From: Burkholderiales bacterium
GTDB taxonomy: Bacteria; Pseudomonadota; Gammaproteobacteria; Burkholderiales; Burkholderiaceae_C
Direction of reading: 5' to 3'
Assembly: GCA_028869005.1 (NCBI GenBank)
Contig: JAGWTJ010000010.1
Span: 1 to 32,655 of the forward strand
Length of the DNA stretch: 32,655 bases
Shown in pieces: positions 1 through 8,616 of the stretch. The notes under the pieces are model-generated. The model made no database searches. It was not told the DNA's origin and saw nothing but the letters and a program-made list of their open reading frames with translations. Each line of letters begins with the position of its first letter. Within the stretch, counting starts at the first letter, position 1. The position numbers and the translations under genes are program-made.

Positions 1-23
1 CGTGTCCGGTTGAGCGCCGCGTC

Positions 24-43
24 AGGCGGCAATACTGTCTGCT
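24..43 (+). repeat. Left terminal inverted repeat of the IS4-like element
   Basis: 17/20 match to the reverse complement of 1586-1605. Confidence 0.75.
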
Positions 44-1535
44 TAGATAATGAATCGACCGATGGAGTTGCCCGGCGACCACGCGCGCTTCGCGAGCTTC
101 TTGCGCGTGCGGCCCGGCGGGGCAACCCGCATGGGGCCAGCCGGCGCTGGTGTCCAGTCGATGGGTACGCGCCGCGGCGCGCCCCGGGCCAATGCCTTGT
201 AGCGCGAGTTCCTTCGCTTGACCATGCGCGGGGATCTCCGGTTGAGCGTTCGGACCGCGCGCAGCGTGGCGACCACGGCCAGCAGGCTATGGAACCAACG
301 CGCGCGTCTTCGCGGCCGCCCTGGGGCCCTGGGGAAAAGGCCCCGGAGTGGGGCTGTTCGCGGCGCAAGAGCTGCAAGGCCCCCATGAAGGACAGATCCT
401 CGTGCGGTATGTGGTGTCGCGCCGCGCCGTGGTGCAGCAGCCAGCGCACCGCATAGTGCGTCAGCACCCAGCCGTAGAACTCCTGCCGCACGAGCTCTGC
501 GGTCTTGCTGCGAAGCACGCGGCGGCATTGCCGCAGGTGCGTCTCGAGCTCGTCGTAGAGGGCCTCCATCTCCCAGCGGCGGTGATACAGCTCGGCCAGT
601 TCCATTGCCGGCGCGGCGCGCTCGTCCAGCAGCGTCGTGATGAGCCTGTAGTGCGGCTCGGCATCGGGCGGCTTGGGGCATTTGTAGTCGATCACGCGCA
701 CCGTGATCGCGCGCGCTTGCGCTTGCGCCTGCGCCTGGCTCACGCCGGTGGGCCCGATCGTGCTCGAGTAGCTGCCGTCGGACAGCCTCCGCTCGACCGG
801 CAGCTTGCGTGTGGACGCGCAGCGCCACAGCAGTTGCGCACCGGTGGCGCTGGCCTGGCTCCCGTGCTCGAAGCCGTTGAAGCCGCGATCGGCCAGGCAC
901 AGCATGCCGGGCCCGAGGCTGGCCAGCAGCGGCACACAAAGCTCCCACTCGCCGCAGCGGTACGGTCCCAGGTTGGCCGCCAGGATGGCGTGCGTGGCGC
1001 ACTCGGCCAGCAGCGCGCAGCGCGCCTGCGGGTAGCCCGCCGGGCCTTGCCGGCCGCCCCGACGCCCGAAGGCTTCGTCGTTGTCGGTCTCGTCGGCAAG
1101 CTCGAAGGTGCTGCCGTCGATGCCAACCAGGCGCAGACCGCGGTAGAACGCGCCAGGGTGAATGGCCGCGTCGGCCAGCGGCACGCAACAGCGCCGCACG
1201 AGGTCTGCCAGCGGCTGCGCGCCGATACGAATACGCAGCGAACTGATCGCGGCCTTCTTCACGGCCGCCGGTCGCGCTGCGCCGGCATCCCAGGCCAAAC
1301 CTTGCGACACGGCCGAGAACACGGCCTCCTAAGCCGCCTCGGGGTACAGGCTCAGCGCCATCACGTAGTAGACGCCGGCCACAGCGGGAAACGCCCGAAT
1401 GCGCTGGCTGTTGCAGCCGTGTGCGTCCAGCACCTCGTTGACGACCTCGGGCGGCACCACGCGCGCCAGGAGGCTGGCGCTCAGGAAGTCCGTCAAGCGG
1501 GCGCCGTCACCCAGCACTGCCTTGGTTCGAGCCAT
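43..1535 (-). pseudogene. IS4-family transposase, disrupted by an in-frame TAG and a frameshift
   Basis: N-terminus MARTKAVLGDGARLTDFLSASLLARVVPPEVVNEVLDAHG...ALSLYPEAA is followed by TAG at 1329-1331 and continues in the same frame as EAVFSAVSQGLAWDAGAA...LVGIDGSTFELAD...ELYHRRWEMEALYDELETHL (YREK-like signature). The C-terminus ARWFHSLLAVVATLRAVRTLNRR lies in another frame after a GCGCGCG tract near 305-313. Confidence 0.8.
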
Positions 1536-1585
1536 GAGCCGTCTCCAAGAAGGGACGGGTGGTCAGCATACTGGAAATCTTATAA

Positions 1586-1605
1586 AGTGGACAGTATTGC
1601 GGCCT
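1586..1605 (-). repeat. Right terminal inverted repeat of the IS4-like element
   Basis: 17/20 match to 24-43 in inverted orientation. Confidence 0.75.
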
Positions 1606-1627
1606 AACGTGATCTCGGGCGCATTCT

Positions 1628-1676
1628 TGCGCCTCCATCCGGATAGTGGCGCGCGGCTGCGCCCGTATCTGGATAG
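1628..1676. repeat. Two imperfect 19-bp direct repeats (TGCGCCTCCATCCGGATAG / TGCGCCCGTATCTGGATAG), 30-bp period
   Basis: Units at 1628-1646 and 1658-1676 share 15/19 bases. They sit in the gap between the IS element and the nrdJ stop codon. Confidence 0.6.
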
Positions 1677-1776
1677 GGGCGCAGTTCCATGCTCACTCCC
1701 CGGGCCTCACCAAGACCTCATCAGGCCTCGAAGGATCACCAAGCGTGGATGGAGCCGCCGTCGCAGCCCCGCCCGC

Positions 1777-4641
1777 TCACCCGCACTGCCCCACGTACCC
1801 GCAACTCGTGCAGAACTCGCAGCCGTCCTTGTGGATCAGCGTGGCGTTGCCGCATTCGGGGCAGCGCTTGCCGGCCAGCGGCCGCACGGCGCCGGCTTCG
1901 CCGGGGGCGGTCAGCACGCCCATCGGCGCGATCGGGCGGCCCTCTTCGTCGAGCACGCCGAGCATGGCGTAGCGGTGGATGATGAGCCGCGCCATGTAGG
2001 CCACGGTCGACGGCCACATCTGCTGGCGGCGCTCGCCGGGCACGAAGGCCATGAACTGGGCGAGCGGCTCGGCGTAGTTCAGCAGCTTGCGCAGCTTCAT
2101 GCCGATCCAGGCCGGATCGACGACGCGCATGTCCAGCGACAGCACGCGCGCCAGGCCCTCGAACGCGCGCGGGTAGTTGCCCGAGAAGCCGACCGCGCAG
2201 GGGCGCGTCGCGCTGCCGCCGCCGGGCACCGGCAGCGTGACTTCCTTGAGCGTGAGCGTGAAGGCTTCGCCGCTGGCCGGGTTGTCGATGTCCACCGCCC
2301 AGGCCAGCGTGCCGGCGGTGCCGGTGCGCGGCTCGTCGCGGCTGAACAGGGCGTCGATGACCGGCGTCGGACCACCGCTGCCGAGCGCGCCGAGTTGCTC
2401 ACAGCGCCAGCGGATGACGGCACCCATCGCCGCCACCATGCCGGGAAAGCGCCGCGGCTCGCCGGCCGGCGGGAACGGCATCTCGAACGAATGCTCCTCG
2501 GCGACGGTGGCCAGCGCGTCGAGCTTCAGCCGCAGCCAGGCGGCGTCGTTGGTGCGCAGGTCCATCGACAGCGTCTTGGCCAAGGCGCCCAGGCCGCGCG
2601 GCTGCTCGGCACCGTTGACCCAGACTTCGAACGGCCTGGGCGGCGTGCCCTCCTCGCCGACGAAGACGGCGAAGTCGCCGTAGCTGTGGCGCACGATGAA
2701 GGTCCACGCCGCGTTGCCCGCCGGCAGCGTCGGCCGGCCCGGCCAGCGCAGGCTGGCCAGCACCGGCGCCGGCGCGCGCTCGAGCACCATGCGGCGGTTG
2801 ACCTCGTCGATGGCCATCGGCTGCGCGGGCTCGCTGGCCACGCTCAGCACCGAGCCGATCACCTCGTTCGGCCGGTAGGTCGCCAGGCCCTTCAGCCCGG
2901 CGCGCCAGGCCTCGGTGTACAGGTCCTTGAAGTCCTCGTACGGATAGTCGACCGGCACGTTGACGGTCTTGCTGATGGCGCTGTCGACGTAGGGCGCCAC
3001 CGCCGCCACCATGGCAGCGTGGCCCTGCGCGCTCATCTCGAGCGCGGTGACGAAGGCGTCGGTGAGCGGCGCATCGGCGCCCTTCAGGTGCCGGTACAGG
3101 CGCCAGGCATGGTCCTCGACCTGGTACTCCTTGAAGCCGCCGCCCTCCTCGTGCGGCAGGCGCTTCTTGCGCGTGTAGGTCCAGCTGAAGGCCGGCTCGA
3201 TGCCGTTGCTCGCGTTGTCGGCGAAGGCCAGGCTGATGGTGCCGGTGGGCGCGATCGACAGCAGGTGCGAGTTGCGCAGGCCGCCGGCGCGGATGCGCTC
3301 GCGCAAGGCCTGCGGCAGCCGCGACGCGAAGGTGGTGCCCGACAGGTACAGGTCGGCGTTGAAGAGCGCGAACGCGCCGCGCTCGGCGGCCAGGTCGCAG
3401 CTCGCCTCGTAGGCGGCGTCGCGCATGACCTCGGCGATGCGCGCTGCGGCGCGGCGCGCGGGCTCCGTGTCGTAGCGCAGGCCGAGCATCACCAGCGCAT
3501 CACCCAGGCCGGTGAAGCCCAGGCCGATGCGGCGCTTGTTGCGCGCCTCCTCGTGCTGCTGCGGCAGCGGCCACACGGTCAGCTCGAGCACGTTGTCGAG
3601 CATGCGCACGGCCGTGCGTGCCAGCGCCGCGAAGGCCGCCTCGTCGAAGCGCGCGTCGGGCTCGAACGGCGCGCGCACGAAGCGCGTGAGGTCGATCGAG
3701 CCCAGGCAGCAGCAGCCGTACGGGGGCAGCGGCTGTTCGCCGCACGGGTTGGTGCAGGTGATGGTCTCGCAGTACGCGAGGTTGTCGTCGCGCTGGATGG
3801 CGTCGATGAAGAGCACGCCGGGCTCGGCGTGGTCGTAGGTCGAGCGCATCACCTGGTCCCACAGCGCGCGCGCCCGGACGCGCCGGTAGACCCAGATGCC
3901 GTCGGCGCGCTGATATGCACCGGCGGCCTTGTGCATCGGGCCGGGCTCGGCGCGGTGCGTGAGCTCGATCTCGCCGTCGGCGACCACCGCCTGCATGAAG
4001 GCGTCGCTGACGCCGACCGAGATGTTGAAGTTCTTCAGCTCGCCTTCGTCCTTGGCGTGGATGAACTCCTCGACGTCGGGGTGGTCGCAGCGCAGCACGC
4101 CCATCTGCGCGCCGCGACGCGAGCCGGCGCTTTCCACCGTCTCGCAACTGCGGTCGAAGACGTGCATGTAGCTGACCGGGCCGCTGGCGCTGCTCTGCGT
4201 GCTCTCGACCCAGGCGCCGCGCGGGCGGATGCGGCTGAAGTCGTAGCCGACGCCGCCGCCGCGGCGCATCGTCTCGGCCGACTCGGTGAGCGCGGTGTAG
4301 ATGCCGGGGAATCCGTCCTCGATGGCCGCGATGCTGTCGCCCACCGGCTGCACGAAGCAGTTGATGAGCGTGGCGGTGAGCTGCGTGCCCGCGGCCGACT
4401 GGATGCGCCCGGCGGGCACGAAGCCCGCGTCGAGTGCGGCGGCAAAGCGCCGCTCCCAGGACTTGCGCTGCTCGGGCGGCTCGACGACGGCCAGTGCGCG
4501 CGCCACGCGCGCGTTGACGGCCTCGATCGATTTCTCGTCGCCCTTGGCGTATTTCTCGATCAGCACTTCGGCGCTGATGGCCTGCGCGGGCAGCGCGGCG
4601 GCCGCACGCGCGGCGGGGGGTCGGGTGTCGGTGGTCTTCAT
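1777..4641 (-). CDS. nrdJ: Adenosylcobalamin-dependent (class II) ribonucleoside-diphosphate reductase
   Basis: 954 aa. Motifs INCFVQPVGDSI, RRGGGVGYDFSRIRPRGA, NPCGEQPLPPYGCCCLGSIDLTRFV and APTGTISLAFADNASNGIEPAFSW; C-terminal zinc-ribbon CPECG...CEFCTSCG. Confidence 0.95.
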   Translation of the reverse strand: MKTTDTRPPAARAAAALPAQAISAEVLIEKYAKGDEKSIEAVNARVARALAVVEPPEQRKSWERRFAAALDAGFVPAGRIQSAAGTQLTATLINCFVQPVGDSIAAIEDGFPGIYTALTESAETMRRGGGVGYDFSRIRPRGAWVESTQSSASGPVSYMHVFDRSCETVESAGSRRGAQMGVLRCDHPDVEEFIHAKDEGELKNFNISVGVSDAFMQAVVADGEIELTHRAEPGPMHKAAGAYQRADGIWVYRRVRARALWDQVMRSTYDHAEPGVLFIDAIQRDDNLAYCETITCTNPCGEQPLPPYGCCCLGSIDLTRFVRAPFEPDARFDEAAFAALARTAVRMLDNVLELTVWPLPQQHEEARNKRRIGLGFTGLGDALVMLGLRYDTEPARRAAARIAEVMRDAAYEASCDLAAERGAFALFNADLYLSGTTFASRLPQALRERIRAGGLRNSHLLSIAPTGTISLAFADNASNGIEPAFSWTYTRKKRLPHEEGGGFKEYQVEDHAWRLYRHLKGADAPLTDAFVTALEMSAQGHAAMVAAVAPYVDSAISKTVNVPVDYPYEDFKDLYTEAWRAGLKGLATYRPNEVIGSVLSVASEPAQPMAIDEVNRRMVLERAPAPVLASLRWPGRPTLPAGNAAWTFIVRHSYGDFAVFVGEEGTPPRPFEVWVNGAEQPRGLGALAKTLSMDLRTNDAAWLRLKLDALATVAEEHSFEMPFPPAGEPRRFPGMVAAMGAVIRWRCEQLGALGSGGPTPVIDALFSRDEPRTGTAGTLAWAVDIDNPASGEAFTLTLKEVTLPVPGGGSATRPCAVGFSGNYPRAFEGLARVLSLDMRVVDPAWIGMKLRKLLNYAEPLAQFMAFVPGERRQQMWPSTVAYMARLIIHRYAMLGVLDEEGRPIAPMGVLTAPGEAGAVRPLAGKRCPECGNATLIHKDGCEFCTSCGYVGQCG

Positions 4642-5669
4642 GTCGCAACGGAAGTGGGCGGCTGCACCTGCAGCACGGCGGCGCCGGCGAAGCGGCCGGC
4701 GCGCAGATCGGCCAGCGCGCGCTCGGCGTCGGCCAGTGGATAGGATACGTGATGCACCACGAGCGGCAGCTCGGCGGCGACGCGCATGAATTCATCGCCG
4801 TCGGCGCGCGTCAGGTTGGCCACCGACACGATACGCCGCTCGCGCCACAGCAGCGCGTAAGGGAAGGACGGGATGTCGGACATGTGGATGCCCGCGCAGA
4901 CCACCACGCCCGCCGGGCGCAGCACGGCCAGCGCGGCCGGCACCAGCGCGCCGACCGGGGCGAACAGGATCGCGGCGTCGAGCGGCGCCGGCGGTGCCTC
5001 GTCGGAGCCGCCGGCCCAGCGCACACCGAGCTGGCGCGCCAGCGCCTGCGCCGCGGCATCGCCGGCGCGCGTGAAGGCGAACACCTGCTGGCCGCGCTGC
5101 GCCGCCACCTGCGCGATCAGGTGGGCGGCGGCGCCGAAGCCGTACAGGCCGATGCGCCGCACGTCCTGCGCCAGCGCCAGCGCCATCGCGTAGGCGCGCC
5201 AGCCGATGAAGCCGGCGCACAGCAGCGGCGCGGCCTCGGCGTCGCTGTAGCGCGCCGGCAGCTTGAACACATAGCGTGCATCGGCGATGCACTGTTCGGC
5301 GTAGCCGCCGGCGATCTGCCAGCCGGTGAAGCGCGCGCGCGGGCACAGGTTCTCGCGCCCGGCGCGGCACTCGCTGCAGCGGCCGCAGGTCCAGCCGAGC
5401 CACGGCACGCCGACGCGATCGCCGCAGGCCAGGCCATCGACGCCGCGCCCGAGCGCCGTGATGCGTCCGACGATCTCGTGCCCGGGCACCACCGGGTGCC
5501 CCGGGTGCCGCAGCTCGCCGTCGACGATGTGCAGGTCGGTGCGGCACACGCCGCAGCAGCTCACCGCGATGCGCACCTGGCCGGCGCCGGGACGCGGCAA
5601 GCGCTCGCGCCAGACCTGCTGCAGCGGCCTGCCGGCGGCCGGCAGTTCCATCGCGCTCCAGCGGGTCAT
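4638..5669 (-). CDS. Zinc-dependent alcohol dehydrogenase family protein (MDR superfamily)
   Basis: 343 aa. CGVCRTDLHIVDGEL, GHEIVGRI and the structural-zinc cluster CGRCSECRAGRENLC. Stop overlaps the nrdJ start by 4 bp (ATGA). Confidence 0.92.
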   Translation of the reverse strand: MTRWSAMELPAAGRPLQQVWRERLPRPGAGQVRIAVSCCGVCRTDLHIVDGELRHPGHPVVPGHEIVGRITALGRGVDGLACGDRVGVPWLGWTCGRCSECRAGRENLCPRARFTGWQIAGGYAEQCIADARYVFKLPARYSDAEAAPLLCAGFIGWRAYAMALALAQDVRRIGLYGFGAAAHLIAQVAAQRGQQVFAFTRAGDAAAQALARQLGVRWAGGSDEAPPAPLDAAILFAPVGALVPAALAVLRPAGVVVCAGIHMSDIPSFPYALLWRERRIVSVANLTRADGDEFMRVAAELPLVVHHVSYPLADAERALADLRAGRFAGAAVLQVQPPTSVAT

Positions 5670-5708
5670 GGTGGCGCGGTGGCCGGCTGCGGCTGACGGG
5701 TCAACTGC

Positions 5709-5721
5709 GGCTGCGGCAGCC
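5709..5721 (-). other. Small hairpin GGCTG-CCG-CAGCC immediately after the usp stop codon
   Basis: Perfect 5-bp stem with 3-nt loop between usp and adh; no U-tract. Confidence 0.35.
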
Positions 5722-6165
5722 CTAGTGCAGCACCAGCACCGGCAAGCGCGTGCGGCCGACGAGCTTCTTGGTGTGGCTGCCGAACAGCAGCTCGCCGAAC
5801 AGGCCGCGGCCGTGCGTGATCATCACGATCAGGTCGCAGCCGTAGGCCGCCGCGGCATGCTCGATGGCATCCTCGATGCCCTCGTTGCGCGCGAAGTGCC
5901 CGTCGACCGCGACGCCCAGCGCCGCGGCCTGCGTGCGGAACTTGTCGAGCACGCCCTGCGCATGCTGGGCAGTGCGCGTGTCGTGCGCGGCGCTCTGGCG
6001 CGCGTAGACGGCGGCCGCGCTGCTCATGCTCGGCAGCGGCGGCGGCGGCTCGATGACGAAGGCCGTGACGCGCGCATCGAGCTTGGCGGCGAGCGCCAGG
6101 CTGACCTCGGCGGCGCGCTCCGAAAGCTCACTGCCGTCGAGCGGCACGAGCAGGTGCTTGAACAT
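5722..6165 (-). CDS. Universal stress protein (UspA family)
   Basis: 147 aa. Begins MFKHLLVPLDGSELSERA; ATP-binding-like THGRGLFGELLFGSHTKKLVGRTRLPVLVLH at the C-terminus. Confidence 0.92.
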   Translation of the reverse strand: MFKHLLVPLDGSELSERAAEVSLALAAKLDARVTAFVIEPPPPLPSMSSAAAVYARQSAAHDTRTAQHAQGVLDKFRTQAAALGVAVDGHFARNEGIEDAIEHAAAAYGCDLIVMITHGRGLFGELLFGSHTKKLVGRTRLPVLVLH

Positions 6166-6222
6166 GGTTTCCCCCGGCAGGCGGTGCCACGGGCCACTTT
6201 AGGGCGCTAGCGCGACCCCGCC

Positions 6223-6236
6223 TTGACCGGGGTCAT
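6223..6236. promoter_or_regulatory. Candidate FNR/ANR-type binding site TTGACCGGGGTCAT in the usp/serC divergent region
   Basis: Dyad TGACC-N2-GGTCA. Matches the TTGAT-N4-ATCAA consensus at 7 of 10 specified bases. About 40 bp upstream of a possible usp TSS implied by CTAAAGT on the minus strand (6196-6202). Confidence 0.4.
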
Positions 6237-6289
6237 GCCGCGCGGCGGTCCTATCATCCCGGTCTTTGCGCTCCGGGAGACCGTCTGCC

Positions 6290-7372
6290 ATGACCCGCGT
6301 GTTCAACTTCAGCGCCGGCCCCGCCGCGCTGCCCGAGACAGTGCTGCGCCAAGCCGCCGAAGAGATGCTCGACTGGCACGGCTCGGGCATGAGCGTGATG
6401 GAGATGAGCCATCGCGGCAAGGAGTTCATCGCCATCGCCGCCGAGGCCGAGGCGCTGCTGCGCAAGCTGCTGGCGGTGCCCGCCGGCTATAAGGTGCTGT
6501 TCATGCAGGGCGGCGCCATCGCCGAGAACGCCATCGTGCCGATGAACCTGCTGCGCGGCAAGGCCAAGGCCGACTACATCGACACCGGCGAGTGGAGCAA
6601 GAAGTCGATCAAGGAGGCCAAGAGGTACTGCACCGTCAACGTCGCCGCCAGCGCGGCCGACAGCGGCTACACGACGATCCCGGCGCGCGCGACCTGGAAG
6701 CTCGACCCCGACGCCGCCTACGTGCACATCTGCGGCAACGAGACCATCGGCGGCGTGCAGTACCACTTCACGCCCGACGTCGGCAGCGTGCCGCTGGTGT
6801 CGGACATGAGCAGCGAGATCCTGTCGCGGCCCATCGACGTCGCCAAGTACGGGCTGATCTACGCCGGCGCGCAGAAGAACGTCGGGCCTTCGGGCCTGAC
6901 GATCGTCATCGTGCGCGACGATCTGATCGGCCAGCCGCATGCGCTGCTGCCCAGCGCCTTCGACTACAAGACGGTGGCCGACAACGACAGCATGTACAAC
7001 ACGCCGCCGACCTACGCGATCTACATCGCCGGGCTCGTGTTCAAGTGGCTGGAGGCGCAGGGCGGCCTCGGCGCGATGGAGCAGCACAACCGCGGCAAGG
7101 CGGCGCTGCTGTACGACTACCTCGACACGACGGCGTTCTACAAGGCGCCGGTCGCGCGCGAGTGCCGCAGCTGGATGAACGTGCCGTTCAAGCTCGCCGA
7201 CGACAAGCTCGACGCCGAGTTCCTGAAGGGCGCCGAGGCGCGCGGCATGGTGCAGTTGAAGGGCCACCGCTCGGTGGGCGGCATGCGCGCGTCGATCTAC
7301 AACGCGATGCCGGTCGACGGCGTGCGCGCGCTCGTCGCCTACATGAAGGAATTCGAGGCCCGCCATGGCTGA
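6290..7372 (+). CDS. serC: Phosphoserine aminotransferase
   Basis: [49 protein letters not shown]-lysine region [26 protein letters not shown]. Internal ATG at 6290 chosen over the ORF start at 6266. Confidence 0.95.
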   Translation: MTRVFNFSAGPAALPETVLRQAAEEMLDWHGSGMSVMEMSHRGKEFIAIAAEAEALLRKLLAVPAGYKVLFMQGGAIAENAIVPMNLLRGKAKADYIDTGEWSKKSIKEAKRYCTVNVAASAADSGYTTIPARATWKLDPDAAYVHICGNETIGGVQYHFTPDVGSVPLVSDMSSEILSRPIDVAKYGLIYAGAQKNVGPSGLTIVIVRDDLIGQPHALLPSAFDYKTVADNDSMYNTPPTYAIYIAGLVFKWLEAQGGLGAMEQHNRGKAALLYDYLDTTAFYKAPVARECRSWMNVPFKLADDKLDAEFLKGAEARGMVQLKGHRSVGGMRASIYNAMPVDGVRALVAYMKEFEARHG

Positions 7373-8576
7373 GCCCACCGCCAACGCCGCCCCCGGCACG
7401 CGCGCCGGCGTGCTGGTGCTCAACCAGGTCAGCGCCACCGGCCTCGCCCGCCTGCCCACCGAGCGCTACCGCGTCGGCAAGGACGTGGCCGACCCGGTGG
7501 CCATCCTGCTGCGCAGCGCCGACCTGCACCGCACGCCGATCCCCGCCAGCGTGGTGGCCATCGGCCGCGCCGGCGCCGGCACCAACAACATCCCCGTCGA
7601 CGCCATGAGCGCCCGCGGCGTGCCGGTGTTCAACGCGCCGGGCGCCAACGCCAACGCCGTCAAGGAACTGGTGCTGGCCGGCATGCTGATGGCAGCGCGC
7701 AACCTGGCGCCGGCGCTGCGCTTCGTGGCGCGCCTCGATCCCGGCGCGACCGACCTCGACGCGCAGGTCGAGGACGGCAAGAAGAGCTTCGCCGGCTTCG
7801 AGCTGGCCGGCCAGACGCTGGGCGTGATCGGCCTGGGCAAGATCGGCTGCCTGGTGGCCGACGCAGCCATCCGCCTCGGCATGCAGGTGCTGGGCTGCGA
7901 CCCCGAGATCACGGTCGACGCGGCCTGGGGCCTGCACTCGCAGGTGCGGCGCGCCACCAGCGTCGGCGAGGTGCTGCGCGGCGCGCGCTTCGTCACGCTG
8001 CACGTGCCGCTCGTCGAGGCCACGCGCCACCTCGTCAACGACGCCAACATCGGCCTCATGCGCGAGGGCGCCGTGCTGCTGAACTTCAGCCGCGAGGGCG
8101 TGGTCAGCGACGCCGCGGTGCTCGAGGCGCTGGGCAGCGGCCGCCTGGCCGGCTACGTGTGCGACTTCCCGAGCCCGGCCACCATCGGCCACCCCAAGGT
8201 GGTGGCGCTGCCGCACCTGGGCGCCAGCACGCGCGAGGCCGAGGAGAACTGCGCCCTGATGGTGGTCGATCAGCTGCGAGCCTACCTCGAGCACGGCGAA
8301 GTCACCAACGCGGTGAACTTCCCCAACGTGCGCATGGACCGCGAGTCGCACTTCCGCGTCGCCATCGCCAACAGCAACGTGCCCAACATGCTCGGCCAGA
8401 TCTCCACCACCATGGCGCAGGCGGGCCTGAACATCCGCAACATGCTCAACAAGAGCCGCGGTGCGATGGCCTACACGCTGGTCGACGTCGACAGCGCCGT
8501 GTCGCCCGCCGCGCTCGACGCGCTGGCCGGAATCGAGGGCGTGCTCGCGGTGCGCTACCTGCCCGAGGCGGTGTGA
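7365..8576 (+). CDS. serA: D-3-phosphoglycerate dehydrogenase with C-terminal ACT domain
   Basis: 403 aa. [74 protein letters not shown]-like C-terminus. 8-bp overlap with serC. Confidence 0.92.
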   Translation: MAEPTANAAPGTRAGVLVLNQVSATGLARLPTERYRVGKDVADPVAILLRSADLHRTPIPASVVAIGRAGAGTNNIPVDAMSARGVPVFNAPGANANAVKELVLAGMLMAARNLAPALRFVARLDPGATDLDAQVEDGKKSFAGFELAGQTLGVIGLGKIGCLVADAAIRLGMQVLGCDPEITVDAAWGLHSQVRRATSVGEVLRGARFVTLHVPLVEATRHLVNDANIGLMREGAVLLNFSREGVVSDAAVLEALGSGRLAGYVCDFPSPATIGHPKVVALPHLGASTREAEENCALMVVDQLRAYLEHGEVTNAVNFPNVRMDRESHFRVAIANSNVPNMLGQISTTMAQAGLNIRNMLNKSRGAMAYTLVDVDSAVSPAALDALAGIEGVLAVRYLPEAV

Positions 8577-8578
8577 AG

Positions 8579-8599
8579 GGCGCGCGGCGGCAGCGCGCC
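8579..8599 (+). other. GC-rich hairpin GGCGCGC-GGCGGCA-GCGCGCC in the serA/ABC ATPase gap
   Basis: Perfect 7-bp stem directly after the serA stop; no T-tract. Confidence 0.35.
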
Positions 8600-8616
8600 G
8601 TCGCTCGGGGGATTGC

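Larger units (their letters stand above)
24..1605 (-). mobile_element. Degenerate IS4-family insertion sequence
   Basis: Imperfect terminal inverted repeats: left 24-43 AGGCGGCAATACTGTCTGCT, right 1586-1605 reverse complement AGGCCGCAATACTGTCCACT (17/20 identical). They bracket a transposase-like reading frame on the minus strand. No convincing target-site duplication was seen. Confidence 0.8.

Noticed and set aside
711-741. Hexamer repeats (TTGCGC/CTGCGC) in the transposase pseudogene
   Set aside because: They encode a short Gln-Ala run inside the transposase; simple-sequence expansion is a sufficient explanation.
1399-4743. 1114-aa plus-strand ORF opposite nrdJ
   Set aside because: Translation is low-complexity Arg/Ala/Gly/His-rich without domain character. 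It is the expected shadow ORF of a high-GC gene; nrdJ on the minus strand is unambiguous.
5690-5706. Second FNR-like site between usp and adh (CTGACGGGTCAACT)
   Set aside because: Half-sites TTGAC and GTCAG have the wrong spacing for the 5-4-5 FNR/ANR arrangement.
6166-6289. Possible cobalamin riboswitch controlling the nrdJ operon
   Set aside because: The region is only 124 bp and I could not identify B12-box-like sequence or the expected architecture.
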